DNA of 64,000 nucleotides, taken from NCBI RefSeq assembly GCF_026965555.1, contig NZ_CP114040.1:9274001-9338000 (forward strand). The letters run 5' to 3'. The notes below the pieces were generated by a model, which did no database searches, was not told the origin of the DNA, and was given only the letters and a program-made list of their open reading frames with translations. The position numbers were made by a program, and so were the translations under genes. The number at the start of each line of letters is the position of its first letter. The stretch's first letter is position 1. Positions 41,716 through 50,001 of this stretch are shown piece by piece. The DNA comes from Nannocystis punicea (GTDB taxonomy: Bacteria; Myxococcota_A; Polyangia; Nannocystales; Nannocystaceae).

Positions 41716-43983
41716 TTAGTTGAGCTTGACCTCCGAGCCCAAGATCTCGTTGAGCCCGCTCGCCTCGCTGCTGATCGACAACGCCGATATCTTGATCCCG
41801 TCCGGCGTGATCGTGATCGTGCTACCCCCGACCTCGATCTTGAGCTCCTCGGTCGCGCTGAGCTTGAGCTTCTTGCCGTGAACGTCGACCACGTTCAACC
41901 CAAAGATGGAGACCGCGTCACTCGACGTCAGCTTCGCCTTCCCCTTGCTCCCCATGGTTAGCGTCGAGCTCGTCGATTCCAGCGACACGGCCAGCTTGCC
42001 AGACAGGCTCAACGTGTTCGTCCTCGACATGAGGGACGCGGCCTGCTTGCCGAGCAGGCTCAGCGAGCTCGTCTTCGCCTCGACTTCCACCGCGCCCTGC
42101 GCCTGCGCCGTGATATTGCCGGTCTCGGCGGTGAGCTTCACGTCGGTGTGCGCCGTCAAGCTGATGTTCTCGGTCTGCGACGTCGCCGTGATCGCCTTGT
42201 TGACGGTCATCGTGTGGGTCCCGGACTCGACGGTGAGCGAGCTGTTGCCCGACTTCACGGTCACGCTGCGGTCCTGCTCGATGGTCGTCGTGCTCTTGCC
42301 GGTCTTGACCGTCAGCGACTCGTGGCCCTTCGTCACGGTCACGCTGCGGTCACCGGTGATCGTGAAGGACTGATTGCCGCCGACCGAGAAGGTCTGGCTG
42401 GCGGTCACGCTGCGGCTGTTATTGTGGAGCACGACCTCGTTGAGGTCGCGTTGGGCGTGGAGGAACACCTCCTCACCGCCCTTGAGGTCCTCGAAGCGGA
42501 GCTCGTTGAAGCCGCCACCGCCGGGCGAGCTCTCGGACTTGATCGTGCTCTTGGTCTTCTCGTCGGGTAGCGGATAGGGCGTGGCGTTGTTGGCGTGGTA
42601 CACTCGCCCGGTGATGATCGGGCGGTCGGGGTCGCCCTCGATAAAGTCGACCAATACCTCGTGTCCGATCCGGGGGATGAACATCGCGCCCCAGCCGAGC
42701 CCAGCTGAGCCCTGTGAGACCCGCACCCAGCACGAGGAGTTCTCGTTGTGCGCGCCCTCGCGGTCCCAGTGGAACTGGACCATCACGCGGCCCTGCTCAT
42801 CCACGTGGATCTCCTCCTGCGCCGGGCCGACCACGGTCGCCGACTGCACCCCGCGGACGACCGGACGCGGCGTCAGACGGAGCGGGCGAAAGGGCACGCC
42901 CCGGTCGATGCACACGAACTCGTTGCTGTAATGGAACGAGCCGCCCGCGCCGTCCCCGTCGAGCACCTGTGTCTGAGTCCCTTGATGCGTCACCTGCATC
43001 AGCATGCGTGCACCGTTGAGGTCGGCGCGGCTGTGCCCCGCGACGGTGAACCAGTGACCAGGCACCAGGCGCATGCAGTCGCTGCTGCCCGACGCCTGGC
43101 GACGCGTCACCTGAAGCTCTTCCAACCGGACCTTGGCTATCGACCGCCCCTCATGCGGTTGGGCGGCGCCTGGGTCCTGGAACTCCCCGGGATAGTCGTA
43201 GAACTCGAGGTCGGCGTCGCGCTTGGCGCTGGCGTCGGCCTCCATGCTTTCCATCGGCTTGTGGAAGTTGAAGTCGCGTAGCGACACTTTGCCGGGACGC
43301 ACGCGCTCGACGAGCCGAAGTGTGGTCAGGTGCTCGCGCTCGCGCAGCTGGCCGCCATTGTGAAACCACAAGGTCGAGTCTCCGGCGATCGTCGGGTGCG
43401 CGCCTGGGTGATCGGCAACCACCATCGTCGCACCGGACTCGCCGTGGTCGAAGAAGTAGAACATCCCGTCTTCCTCGAGGAGACGGCTGATGAACGCGAA
43501 GTCGCTCTCACGGTATTGCACGCAATAATTGCGTGGCGCGTAAGTGGCAGAGAGGGCGAAGCGGAACTCGTCCTTGCTCAATCCGGCACTCTTGAGCACC
43601 GCGGCGACCACCTCGGCGGTGGTCTGGTTCTGAAAGGTCCGGCACCCGTGACGGTTCAGCAGCCGCCACACCCGTGGGACCAGCGTCAATTCATAGAGAT
43701 GATAGTGCCGTGACTCGCCCGTGTATTCGATGCTGGCGATCTCGGCATGGATGAGGCGGGGCGGACCGACACCTTCGAGTTGCAGCGTCGCCCCTCGGCC
43801 GACGACCTCGGCGAGGTCGAACTCGCCGGCCGCGATTTCGACCCGAAACTCATACAGCGCACTGACTCCCTCGCGTCCAGTGAAGCGGACTACCCTGAGA
43901 GGGGCCGGCATGGCCTGAACCGAGAGCGAGAACGGCGCTTGGTCGCTGTGAAAGAGCGAATCGACGGTAAGGGCGCTATTCAC
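41716..43983 (-). CDS. vgrG: VgrG type VI secretion spike protein
   Basis: A 755-residue VgrG, the trimeric needle tip of the type VI secretion system. Residues 1-380 are the gp27-like part (ALYEFRVEIAAGEFDLAEVVGRGATLQL, YLLY-type strands, CVQYRESDFAFISRLLEEDGMFYFF). Then comes the gp5 OB-fold (EIHVDEQGRVMVQFHWDREG, SCWVRVSQGSAGLGWGAMFIPRIGHEVLVDFIEGDPDRPIITGRVYH). After that, about 200 residues of beta-helix repeats (SVTVTKGHESLTVKTGKSTTTI) end at the C-terminus without an obvious toxin domain. The GTG start has AAGGAG about ten bases upstream. No structural T6SS genes (tssB/C, clpV, tssK) are in the window, so this is an orphan tip cluster. Confidence 0.96.
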   Translation of the reverse strand: MNSALTVDSLFHSDQAPFSLSVQAMPAPLRVVRFTGREGVSALYEFRVEIAAGEFDLAEVVGRGATLQLEGVGPPRLIHAEIASIEYTGESRHYHLYELTLVPRVWRLLNRHGCRTFQNQTTAEVVAAVLKSAGLSKDEFRFALSATYAPRNYCVQYRESDFAFISRLLEEDGMFYFFDHGESGATMVVADHPGAHPTIAGDSTLWFHNGGQLREREHLTTLRLVERVRPGKVSLRDFNFHKPMESMEADASAKRDADLEFYDYPGEFQDPGAAQPHEGRSIAKVRLEELQVTRRQASGSSDCMRLVPGHWFTVAGHSRADLNGARMLMQVTHQGTQTQVLDGDGAGGSFHYSNEFVCIDRGVPFRPLRLTPRPVVRGVQSATVVGPAQEEIHVDEQGRVMVQFHWDREGAHNENSSCWVRVSQGSAGLGWGAMFIPRIGHEVLVDFIEGDPDRPIITGRVYHANNATPYPLPDEKTKSTIKSESSPGGGGFNELRFEDLKGGEEVFLHAQRDLNEVVLHNNSRSVTASQTFSVGGNQSFTITGDRSVTVTKGHESLTVKTGKSTTTIEQDRSVTVKSGNSSLTVESGTHTMTVNKAITATSQTENISLTAHTDVKLTAETGNITAQAQGAVEVEAKTSSLSLLGKQAASLMSRTNTLSLSGKLAVSLESTSSTLTMGSKGKAKLTSSDAVSIFGLNVVDVHGKKLKLSATEELKIEVGGSTITITPDGIKISALSISSEASGLNEILGSEVKLN

Positions 43984-44083
43984 AGAGATACACTCCTTCG
44001 GCGAACTATCCCGACGAGAGCGCAGGTTAGGCTCACCGTGACCCGGCTTGCAAGCGCCCCAATACCCTGAGCGAAAGGTTAAG

Positions 44084-44815
44084 TCACGTCGTCGCGCGCG
44101 CGACCGCCCATTCCGCTAAACCTGTCGAGATCCGATCGGGGCCAATGGCGACTTCGAACACACGCATCCGCCCGCCGCACTTTCGGCAGATGGTGATGTC
44201 CATCCCAAACACGCGGGCGAGAAGCTTGGCCCAACCGATGCGACGGGGCCGGGACGAAGTCTCCGGCACGTCGTCCGACTTCACGCTCGTGAAGCCCGCG
44301 CCGGCGAACCCAAGCGCGAGCTGCTGCTCGGGGGCCGGTGTGTCGGGCGTCGGGACGATGCGAGCTCGGAGGTGGTGACTCGTGTATACGCCGAAGTATC
44401 TGATCATGTGGAAACCCGGCGGCGGCACCAGGGCGCACAGCCGGGCGAGGAATTTGTCCGCATCCATATCGGCGTGGGCGGTGCCGCGGCGCCAGGGGGC
44501 CGTGAAGTGGACGCGGACGCGGCCGTCGCCAAGCGCCTCCACCGCGTCATGAGCGAAAGGCGGGCGCAGGAGATAGCGGCAAAGACGCTCGAGCTGCTTG
44601 CGGTCGCGGCCATCGACGGTCGTGGCGGCGTGCAGGTGCATCCCGAAAGCAGACACAGTCAACGGCGGAGGAGCCCCGAGCTCGGCCGCGGGCGCCAGGT
44701 GCGGGCCGACGAGCGAACGCTGTACGCAGGCAGCAAGCGTGGAGTCGAGGTCGAGGTCGTCGTCGCATCGCACGCGTGGGTCTGGCGCGGCACGTAGGTG
44801 CCCGGCCTCGCGCAT
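44084..44815 (-). mobile_element. IS91-type (Y2) transposase, N-terminally truncated remnant
   Basis: The frame encodes the C-terminal part of an IS91/IS801-family transposase. It includes FGMHLHAATTVDGRDRKQLE followed by RLCRYLLRPP (the conserved tyrosine-bearing segment), VHFTAPWRRGTAH, LCALVPPPGFHMIRYFGV, WAKLLARVFGMDI and the C-terminal zinc motif CRKCGG. The N-terminal region with the HUH motif is absent, so it cannot be an active copy. A second, shorter fragment of the same transposase, in the same orientation, lies at 46539-46652. The element's terminal sequences were not identified. Confidence 0.8.
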
Positions 44816-45251
44816 GCGGGCATGCCGTCCCCCTGCATTCGCCCGGCCGGGCCCGGTAGCTCACCAAGTCAGCGAGATTGAAACGGAAGCGCCTGCGTGG
44901 CCTGACCTTCCCCGGTCAGCAGGCCGGCCACCCGGCCCGTGCGCTGGACGGCCCTGCGACCCGCACGGACGTGTCCCCCCCATCCGCCCAACGTGACGAC
45001 TGCAGGGGCTCGCCGGCCGGGACGATTACCCGAGGTCGTCCGGGTTTTTGGGGCAGATTTGTGGCAACCCGAGGTACCCAGAGGCAACCCGTGGCAAGTC
45101 GCCCTCCCCGCCCAAGCCCCTCCGGGTGGAGATCCGCGGCATTTGGGCAGCGGAGGGGCTTTCGGCGAGGATGGGTCAGAACTTGTTCCACCCGGTACTG
45201 GTCCTCGTCCTGTCTCCCGAGTCGTGACAGTGCCCATGTTACGATGTCCGC
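44816..45251. other. Intergenic region between IS91 remnant and methyltransferase
   Basis: No gene is supported in these 436 bases. Imperfect direct repeats occur at about 45060-45100 (GGCAACCCGAGG and GGCAACCCGTGG). The section may be residual IS-flanking DNA. The gene at 45252 starts with GTG and no clear ribosome-binding site. Confidence 0.3.
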
Positions 45252-46058
45252 GTGCTCACGCGCCGCGCCATCTTGCTCCTCGCCCTCACGGCTTGTCGCC
45301 CGGCGGCCTCGGCCGCCTCGGCCCCGTCGTCGGCAGAACCCGCGGGCGCCCCTCGTCCGTCCGCCGCACCGGCAACGTCGTGGCAGGCGATCGTCGACGA
45401 CCCGGCCCGCCCCGCCGATGAACGCGCGCTCGACCCCGGCCGCAAGCCCGTCGAGTTGCTCGCGTTCCTCGACCTCCGACCCGGCATGCGCGTCGCCGAT
45501 CTCGGCGCCGGCTTCGGCTACACCACGTTCCTGCTGTCCCGCGCCGTCGGCCCGGACGGGGTGGTGTACGCGCACAACAACACCTACGCCCGCGAGCGCT
45601 TCCTCGAGCCGAAGTGGACCGAACGCCTGACGACGCCGGAGTTCCGCAACGTTGTCCGGGTCGACCGCGAATTCGACGACCCGCTGCCACCCGAGGCCAA
45701 GGACCTTGACCTCGTGATCAACGTGCTCTTCTATCATGACACGTTCTGGTTCGGCACGGACCGGGCGCAGATGAACCGCGCCGTGTTCGCGGCCCTTCGC
45801 CCGGGCGGAGCGTATGTGATCGTCGACCACAGCGCCAGCGCCGGCGCCGGCGCCAGCGACACGAAGACCCTGCACCGGGTCGAGGAGTCGACGGTCCGCG
45901 TGGAGATTGAGCAGGCCGGCTTCACTCTCGCGGGCTCGGCCGAGTTCCTGCGCAACCCCGCCGACGCGCGCGACTGGAACGCCGCCCCCTTCGCCGCCGC
46001 GGAGCGCCGTGGAACGGCGGACCGCTTCGTGCTCAAGTTCGTCAAGCCCGCGAGTTAA
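45252..46058 (+). CDS. Predicted exported class I SAM methyltransferase with lipoprotein-like signal
   Basis: A 268-residue protein. Its N-terminus (VLTRRAILLLALTAC) is a signal peptide with lipobox, followed by an Ala/Pro/Ser linker. The rest is a class I SAM-dependent methyltransferase: motif I is DLGAGFGYTTFLL, preceded by FLDLRPGMRVA; later motifs are DLDLVINVLFYHD and FAALRPGGAYVIVDH. Export of a methyltransferase is unexpected because SAM is cytosolic, but similar predicted secreted methyltransferases occur in proteobacteria. A misassigned start is a possible explanation: the soluble domain would begin around TSWQAIVDD. The gene is flanked by two IS91 remnants, suggesting mobilisation. 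Confidence 0.82.
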   Translation: MLTRRAILLLALTACRPAASAASAPSSAEPAGAPRPSAAPATSWQAIVDDPARPADERALDPGRKPVELLAFLDLRPGMRVADLGAGFGYTTFLLSRAVGPDGVVYAHNNTYARERFLEPKWTERLTTPEFRNVVRVDREFDDPLPPEAKDLDLVINVLFYHDTFWFGTDRAQMNRAVFAALRPGGAYVIVDHSASAGAGASDTKTLHRVEESTVRVEIEQAGFTLAGSAEFLRNPADARDWNAAPFAAAERRGTADRFVLKFVKPAS

Positions 46059-46538
46059 CGCCTTTTGTTTACATGTCTCATGGGACATATTACGGTACCA
46101 GCCCGACGCGGTCGGCCAGCCCATGTTCGGACGACTCTCCTGACCGGTCTCCGCTTCATCTGAGGCCGCGTGCACGATCTCGCTTTCAGAGAAGGCGTCG
46201 CCGACCGTCAGTTTGACGGTGAAGGTGAGCCCGTGAGGGCGCTGTTCCGCGTGCCGGCGGCAGACGAGCCTTCGCGGCGCTCGGTGGTCCTCGACGCGAA
46301 GGGCTTCGCTAAACTGATGGGCGAAGGGTTCTGGAGGGGCGTGAGTATTGATCCGAGCAACATGGCCTGGCAGGCGAGCTCGTTCGGCGGAGCGCTGCGG
46401 CTGGACTTCCGGCCGATGTAGCCGCGAGAGCGGGCGGCTCGAGCGCGGGCGAAGGTCAAGCCATGAACACTCTGACCGCTGGCGATCTAGCCGTCGACCC
46501 GCTTGCGCCATGCCGATCCATGGACGCGCGCTCATCAT
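46059..46538. other. Ambiguous region between methyltransferase and second IS91 remnant
   Basis: A GTG-started frame at 46170-46421 (+) ends MAWQASSFGGALRLDFRPM and could be a short orphan fragment. A minus-strand frame over 46100-46240 also reads protein-like (GLTFTVKLTVGDAFSESEI). Neither has a ribosome-binding site or known family, so no gene is called. The palindrome at 46074 lies here. Confidence 0.3.
46074..46087. repeat. Dispersed palindrome TGTCT-N4-GGACA (copy 2, one mismatch)
   Basis: TGTCTCATGGGACA starts 15 bases after the methyltransferase stop, in an AT-richer patch (TTTTGTTTACATG before it, TATTACG after it). It differs by a single base from the tandem pair at 49191-49225. Confidence 0.5.
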
Positions 46539-46652
46539 TCACGGCAGCGGGACGGACGGCGGAATGATGCGAGCGCGGAGGTGATGGTGACTCGCTAACA
46601 CGCCGAAGTATCGGATCATGTGAAAGCCGGGCGGGGGTACGAGGGCACACAG
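46539..46652 (-). mobile_element. Second IS91-type transposase fragment
   Basis: This short minus-strand remnant encodes LCALVPPPGFHMIRYFGV-LASHHHLRARIIPP, nearly identical over 18 residues to the fragment at 44084-44815 and in the same orientation. The surrounding frame is unrelated sequence. It marks either a deleted second copy of the element or a rearranged piece of the first. Confidence 0.7.
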
Positions 46653-46834
46653 GGCGAGCGGCAACGGGGTGTTCAACTCAAACCCGAAGATCGCTGACGC
46701 CAACCGTCTGCACCTCGACGACGCACATACGGCCGGAGACCCTATCACCAAGCCCTGGTCTGCGCGCCTCCTGCGATGAAGGCACCGGCCCCATAGGATG
46801 CGGTCATCGGCTTCTTCGCGGACGTATTCCGGAT

Positions 46835-48613
46835 TCACCGCTGTTCGGGAATCATCGTTCGCTCGCGCCGGATCTGCGCGAGCGCGGCGTCGGTCTTCAG
46901 CTGCAGCATGATGATGCCGCGCCGGACGGATGCCAGGGACGGATCGCCTGACGAGCCGTCCTCGCCGTCCTCGCGGGCCGCGGGAAGGCGCTCCGGTCGC
47001 ACCATCCAGGGCGCGACCGCCAGCACCTCCGACGTATCGCGGATGCCCGCGTGATCTCCGATCGTCGCCGCGTCCTCACCCTGAGCGAGCAGCCACGCGA
47101 CTTGGCTGTTGCGATGGTAATAGTCGGACACATGCAGGACCCGCGCGCGACCCTCCCACTCGCGCGAGAGCTTGGCGGCGACTCGGCGCTGAGGCTCCTG
47201 GTTGCCGCCGCTGTCGCCGATGAGGCAGATCAAGCGGAACCCGTGCGCCTCGAGACTTCGCGCCGCCGACTCGAGCACCGCTTCGAACACCTCGTCCGGG
47301 AGGCTGATCGTTCCGGGATACCGCATGTGCCCGGTCGGAGGAGAGATGTCGCCCTCGGGGGACAGGCGGATCGTGGGTGCGATGAGGGTGTTCCCCAGCG
47401 CCTCGGCAATCTGCCCTGCCGCGTGCTCGACGACCACGTTGTGCTTTCCGAGCGCGAGGTGGAGCCCGTTCTGCTCGACGCCACCCGTCGGCACGAGGAC
47501 CGTGTCGAAGCCCGCGTCGAGCCGCTCGCGGACCTCGTCCCACGTCATCTGTTCCAGATAGAGCGTCGGCGACGCCGCCACCGGCGCGGATTGTCGGCAC
47601 GAACTCTGCGTCGCGAACAGGACCAGCAGCGCAGAGACGGCGATCGCGGAGCCGAGCTCGCTTCGGACCCGCCGGCACGCCCGACCGATCGGCGCGAGGT
47701 AGAGCTCCCACAAGCTCTCGTAGCGCTCGCCGTCCTGGTTGTGCAGACCGAACCGAAGCTCCTCGCGCTGGCGCGAGACGTACAGCGTGCCGGCGAGCGC
47801 GTCCCAGATCGCCAGCGCGAACCCGAAATTCTTGTCGACGTGGGCCGGATCGGAGCTGTGGTGGATCTGGTGCTGCGCCGGGCTGATCACCAGGTGGCTC
47901 AGCCACGCGGGATAGTGGAGCTGGACGTGGGAGTGCCGCAGGTTGAAGCCGAGGGCGTAGAAGAGAAAGATGAAGAGATTGAGGCCGAAGAACGAGACGC
48001 CCTCGACCGAGTACCCCGCGAGGTAGCGCGCGGAACCCTGGAATGCGGCGACTGCCACACCGGTGGCTGTCAGATTCATCCAGTCGTCGAGCGGATGCAC
48101 CCGATACGCCGAGACGGGGTTGAGGACCTCGGCCGAATGGTGCACCTTGTGGAGCTCCCACAGGCACCCGACGCGGTGCTGGAGATAGTGGGTCGCCCAC
48201 AGCGCGAAGTCGGCGGCCACGAAGGTGCCCAGAGTGACGACCACGAGGATGAAGCTCTCGGACCAATCGCTGACGCTCGGCGGACCGAACCACGCCGACA
48301 GCGCGTCGACGACGACGCCGTCGATGCCGCTCGCCAGCGCCCCTCCGACGGCTATCCACGGCAAGACGCGGAGCAGGACCGTGTTCACGACGTAGATCAC
48401 GTAGTCGCGACGGGCTGAGCGGTGCTTCAGCGACCTCCACGTCGCACGCGGCTCGTCGCCCCCAGCACGGCGCTGCCACATCGCGTGTGCGACGGCCATC
48501 GCCGCGGCGGTCACCAGATAAAACCAGAAGAGCCGGCTGGTGCTCTGGAGCACCGCGCCGAGCGGCGCCACGACGAGCGCGACCAGGACGACGAGCAGTT
48601 CTTGCGGACTCAT
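46835..48613 (-). CDS. Fusion of fatty acid hydroxylase/sterol desaturase-type membrane domain and creatininase-family domain
   Basis: A 592-residue protein. Residues 1-315 are an integral membrane di-iron domain with the family's histidine boxes H142-YLQ-H146, HKVHH at 155-159, LRHSHVQLH at 226-233 and HQIHH at 248-252. After a linker comes a hydrophobic segment with a lipobox-like end (AIAVSALLVLFATQSSC, about 323-339). A creatininase/MftE-type amidohydrolase domain follows (VLVPTGGVEQNGLHLALGKH, then GDSGGNQEPQ). In that domain E380 and H385 fit metal ligands, while the usual Asp is His (H391). The ATG at 48613 has GGAGG about ten bases upstream, clearly better than the GTG-type start 14 codons earlier. 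The two activities together are not something I recognise. Confidence 0.85.
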   Translation of the reverse strand: MSPQELLVVLVALVVAPLGAVLQSTSRLFWFYLVTAAAMAVAHAMWQRRAGGDEPRATWRSLKHRSARRDYVIYVVNTVLLRVLPWIAVGGALASGIDGVVVDALSAWFGPPSVSDWSESFILVVVTLGTFVAADFALWATHYLQHRVGCLWELHKVHHSAEVLNPVSAYRVHPLDDWMNLTATGVAVAAFQGSARYLAGYSVEGVSFFGLNLFIFLFYALGFNLRHSHVQLHYPAWLSHLVISPAQHQIHHSSDPAHVDKNFGFALAIWDALAGTLYVSRQREELRFGLHNQDGERYESLWELYLAPIGRACRRVRSELGSAIAVSALLVLFATQSSCRQSAPVAASPTLYLEQMTWDEVRERLDAGFDTVLVPTGGVEQNGLHLALGKHNVVVEHAAGQIAEALGNTLIAPTIRLSPEGDISPPTGHMRYPGTISLPDEVFEAVLESAARSLEAHGFRLICLIGDSGGNQEPQRRVAAKLSREWEGRARVLHVSDYYHRNSQVAWLLAQGEDAATIGDHAGIRDTSEVLAVAPWMVRPERLPAAREDGEDGSSGDPSLASVRRGIIMLQLKTDAALAQIRRERTMIPEQR

Positions 48614-49431
48614 GACAGAAGCGACCTCCACGGCGTTCGCCGTCGGTCTCCCCAACTGGCCAATGGAAGCGGCTATACCACCTCCACCACGCGTCTACCA
48701 GACGTGTTCCGCAGATGCAACCGCGAACGCGACCGACCCGGCAGCCGTCGGACGTCCGGGATACATCATCCATCACTGTGAAACCCTCGACGCCAGGGCG
48801 CTCTCACCATGGTTCGAGAGACGCCCCGGGCGCGATTCGGGGCGAGCGTTCAATCAAGGCAAATCCAGGATCGTCGGCCGGTTCAGACCGTGTGCCGGAG
48901 ATACGGCGAGGAGCTGCACGTGGCGTTTTTGTGCAGGGGTCGCGCATTCTGTAGGTGGCGATCACGGCTGGGTACGTCGTCGCGGCGGGTCTCGCCGACG
49001 GATCGCCCTCCTGATGAAGCGGAAGCGCTTGTCGAACCGGCTCGGCGGCGGCGTTCGGATCCGCTGGGCGTTCTTCGCCCGATTCGTCTCGTCTACGACG
49101 TTTTCGCAGCGTGGTCATCTACCCCCGGCCCCACATCGTCTGGCTGCCGGCCACCGACCCAGGCCGAGCGAGAAGGAGCCCCGGAGCAATTGTCCCATGG
49201 GACAGTCCGACTGTCCCATGGGACAGTGAATGCGGGCGCCGTCGTGCCAGCCCGCGCCGCCTTGGTCAGGCCCCTCGAGGCTTCCTGAGCCTGCGCTGCG
49301 CGTGCGACGCGGGCGGCCGGCTCGTGTTCGCCGCGCCGGGGCGCCGGCCGCCGCCGGTCGCCCGCGCCCGTGTGACTCGCCGGTATTGGGTCGCCCGTCG
49401 CTGCCGAATGCGATGCGAATTCTTTTTCTTG
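48614..49431. other. Long intergenic region with tandem palindromes
   Basis: More than 800 bases with no defensible gene; frames are arginine-rich on both strands. The notable element is a tandem pair of palindromes at 49191-49225. An AT-rich stretch (GCGAATTCTTTTTCTTGTTGA, about 49416-49436) leads into the promoter of the Cys-rich peptide gene. Confidence 0.4.
49191..49225. promoter_or_regulatory. Tandem perfect palindromes TGTCCCATGGGACA x2
   Basis: Two identical 14-base palindromes (49191-49204 and 49212-49225) are separated by seven bases, giving a 21-base centre-to-centre distance, close to two helical turns. This geometry is typical of cooperative operator pairs. They lie about 310 bases upstream of the Cys-rich peptide operon and share TGTCC-N4-GGACA arms with sites at 37352, 46074 (one mismatch) and 63460. 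Confidence 0.5.
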
Positions 49432-49460
49432 TTGACTTCGCCCGAAGCGTCCAGTAGATG
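49432..49460 (+). promoter_or_regulatory. Candidate sigma-70-type promoter of the Cys-rich peptide operon
   Basis: TTGACT (49432-49437), a 17-base spacer, then TAGATG (49455-49460). It lies 77 bases upstream of the ATG at 49538, downstream of a T-rich patch. This is the best promoter-like match in the neighbourhood. Confidence 0.45.
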
Positions 49461-49537
49461 ATTTGGAGCATCGAGATTGTCGCAAAGTGCGCGACCCGTT
49501 GCGTGAGTATCTTACTCGGTTCGAAGGAGCGTCTTTC

Positions 49538-49798
49538 ATGATGAAGGGTTTCAAGATGTTCGCGGCTGTATTCAGCTGCACCATGCTCGCTGGCCTCGCA
49601 TATCTGGGTACCGTGGCACCCGGCAATGGTCTCGTTGTCGGAGAGGCTAGTGCCTGCACCGGACCGTCGTGCAAGGCGGCGCCCGGCCGTCCCACCGCTG
49701 TGCATAACGGCCATTATGGGATTCCCTCAGACCCAAACTCGACGTGCATCGTGTGCGTGTCAAGCTGCGTCTGCACCATCCCCATCAGCGGCGGCTGA
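49538..49798 (+). CDS. Secreted Cys-rich small peptide precursor
   Basis: An 86-residue peptide. Residues 1-39 are a signal peptide or single membrane helix (MMKGFKMFAAVFSCTMLAGL, then AYLGTVAP...VVGEASA). The predicted mature part has six cysteines: C40, C45, and a dense C-terminal cluster C70-x2-C73-x3-C77-x-C79 in STCIVCVSSCVCTIPISGG. AAGGAG lies eight bases upstream of the ATG, and a promoter-like sequence precedes it. The core looks superficially like Ser/Thr/Cys-rich thiopeptide or lanthipeptide cores. However, no cyclodehydratase, YcaO or lanthionine synthase gene is nearby, and a Sec-type leader is wrong for those classes. Disulfide maturation by the thioredoxin-fold protein downstream fits better. 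Confidence 0.75.
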   Translation: MMKGFKMFAAVFSCTMLAGLAYLGTVAPGNGLVVGEASACTGPSCKAAPGRPTAVHNGHYGIPSDPNSTCIVCVSSCVCTIPISGG

Positions 49799-50001
49799 AC
49801 CCCGGCTGATTCGATCTCGATGGAACGACTTTAGGCATGCAATGCCCGTGGTCATCCATCGAGATCACAAAATTTTGGTTTGGATCCTTAAAATGCGGGG
49901 CTTCGGATCGCGGCTCCAGACACCGCAATTGAGCAGGTCCTCCTGTCTCGCAACGGACGTAGTCGTGGGGTCCGACGCCCATTCTCTCTGACGAGGATTT
50001 T

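Noticed and set aside
49538..49798. Thiopeptide or lanthipeptide precursor
   Set aside because: The C-terminus is Ser/Thr/Cys-rich, but no YcaO, dehydratase, LanM/LanC or pyridine synthase is in the window and the leader is Sec-like. A disulfide-rich secreted peptide is a better reading.
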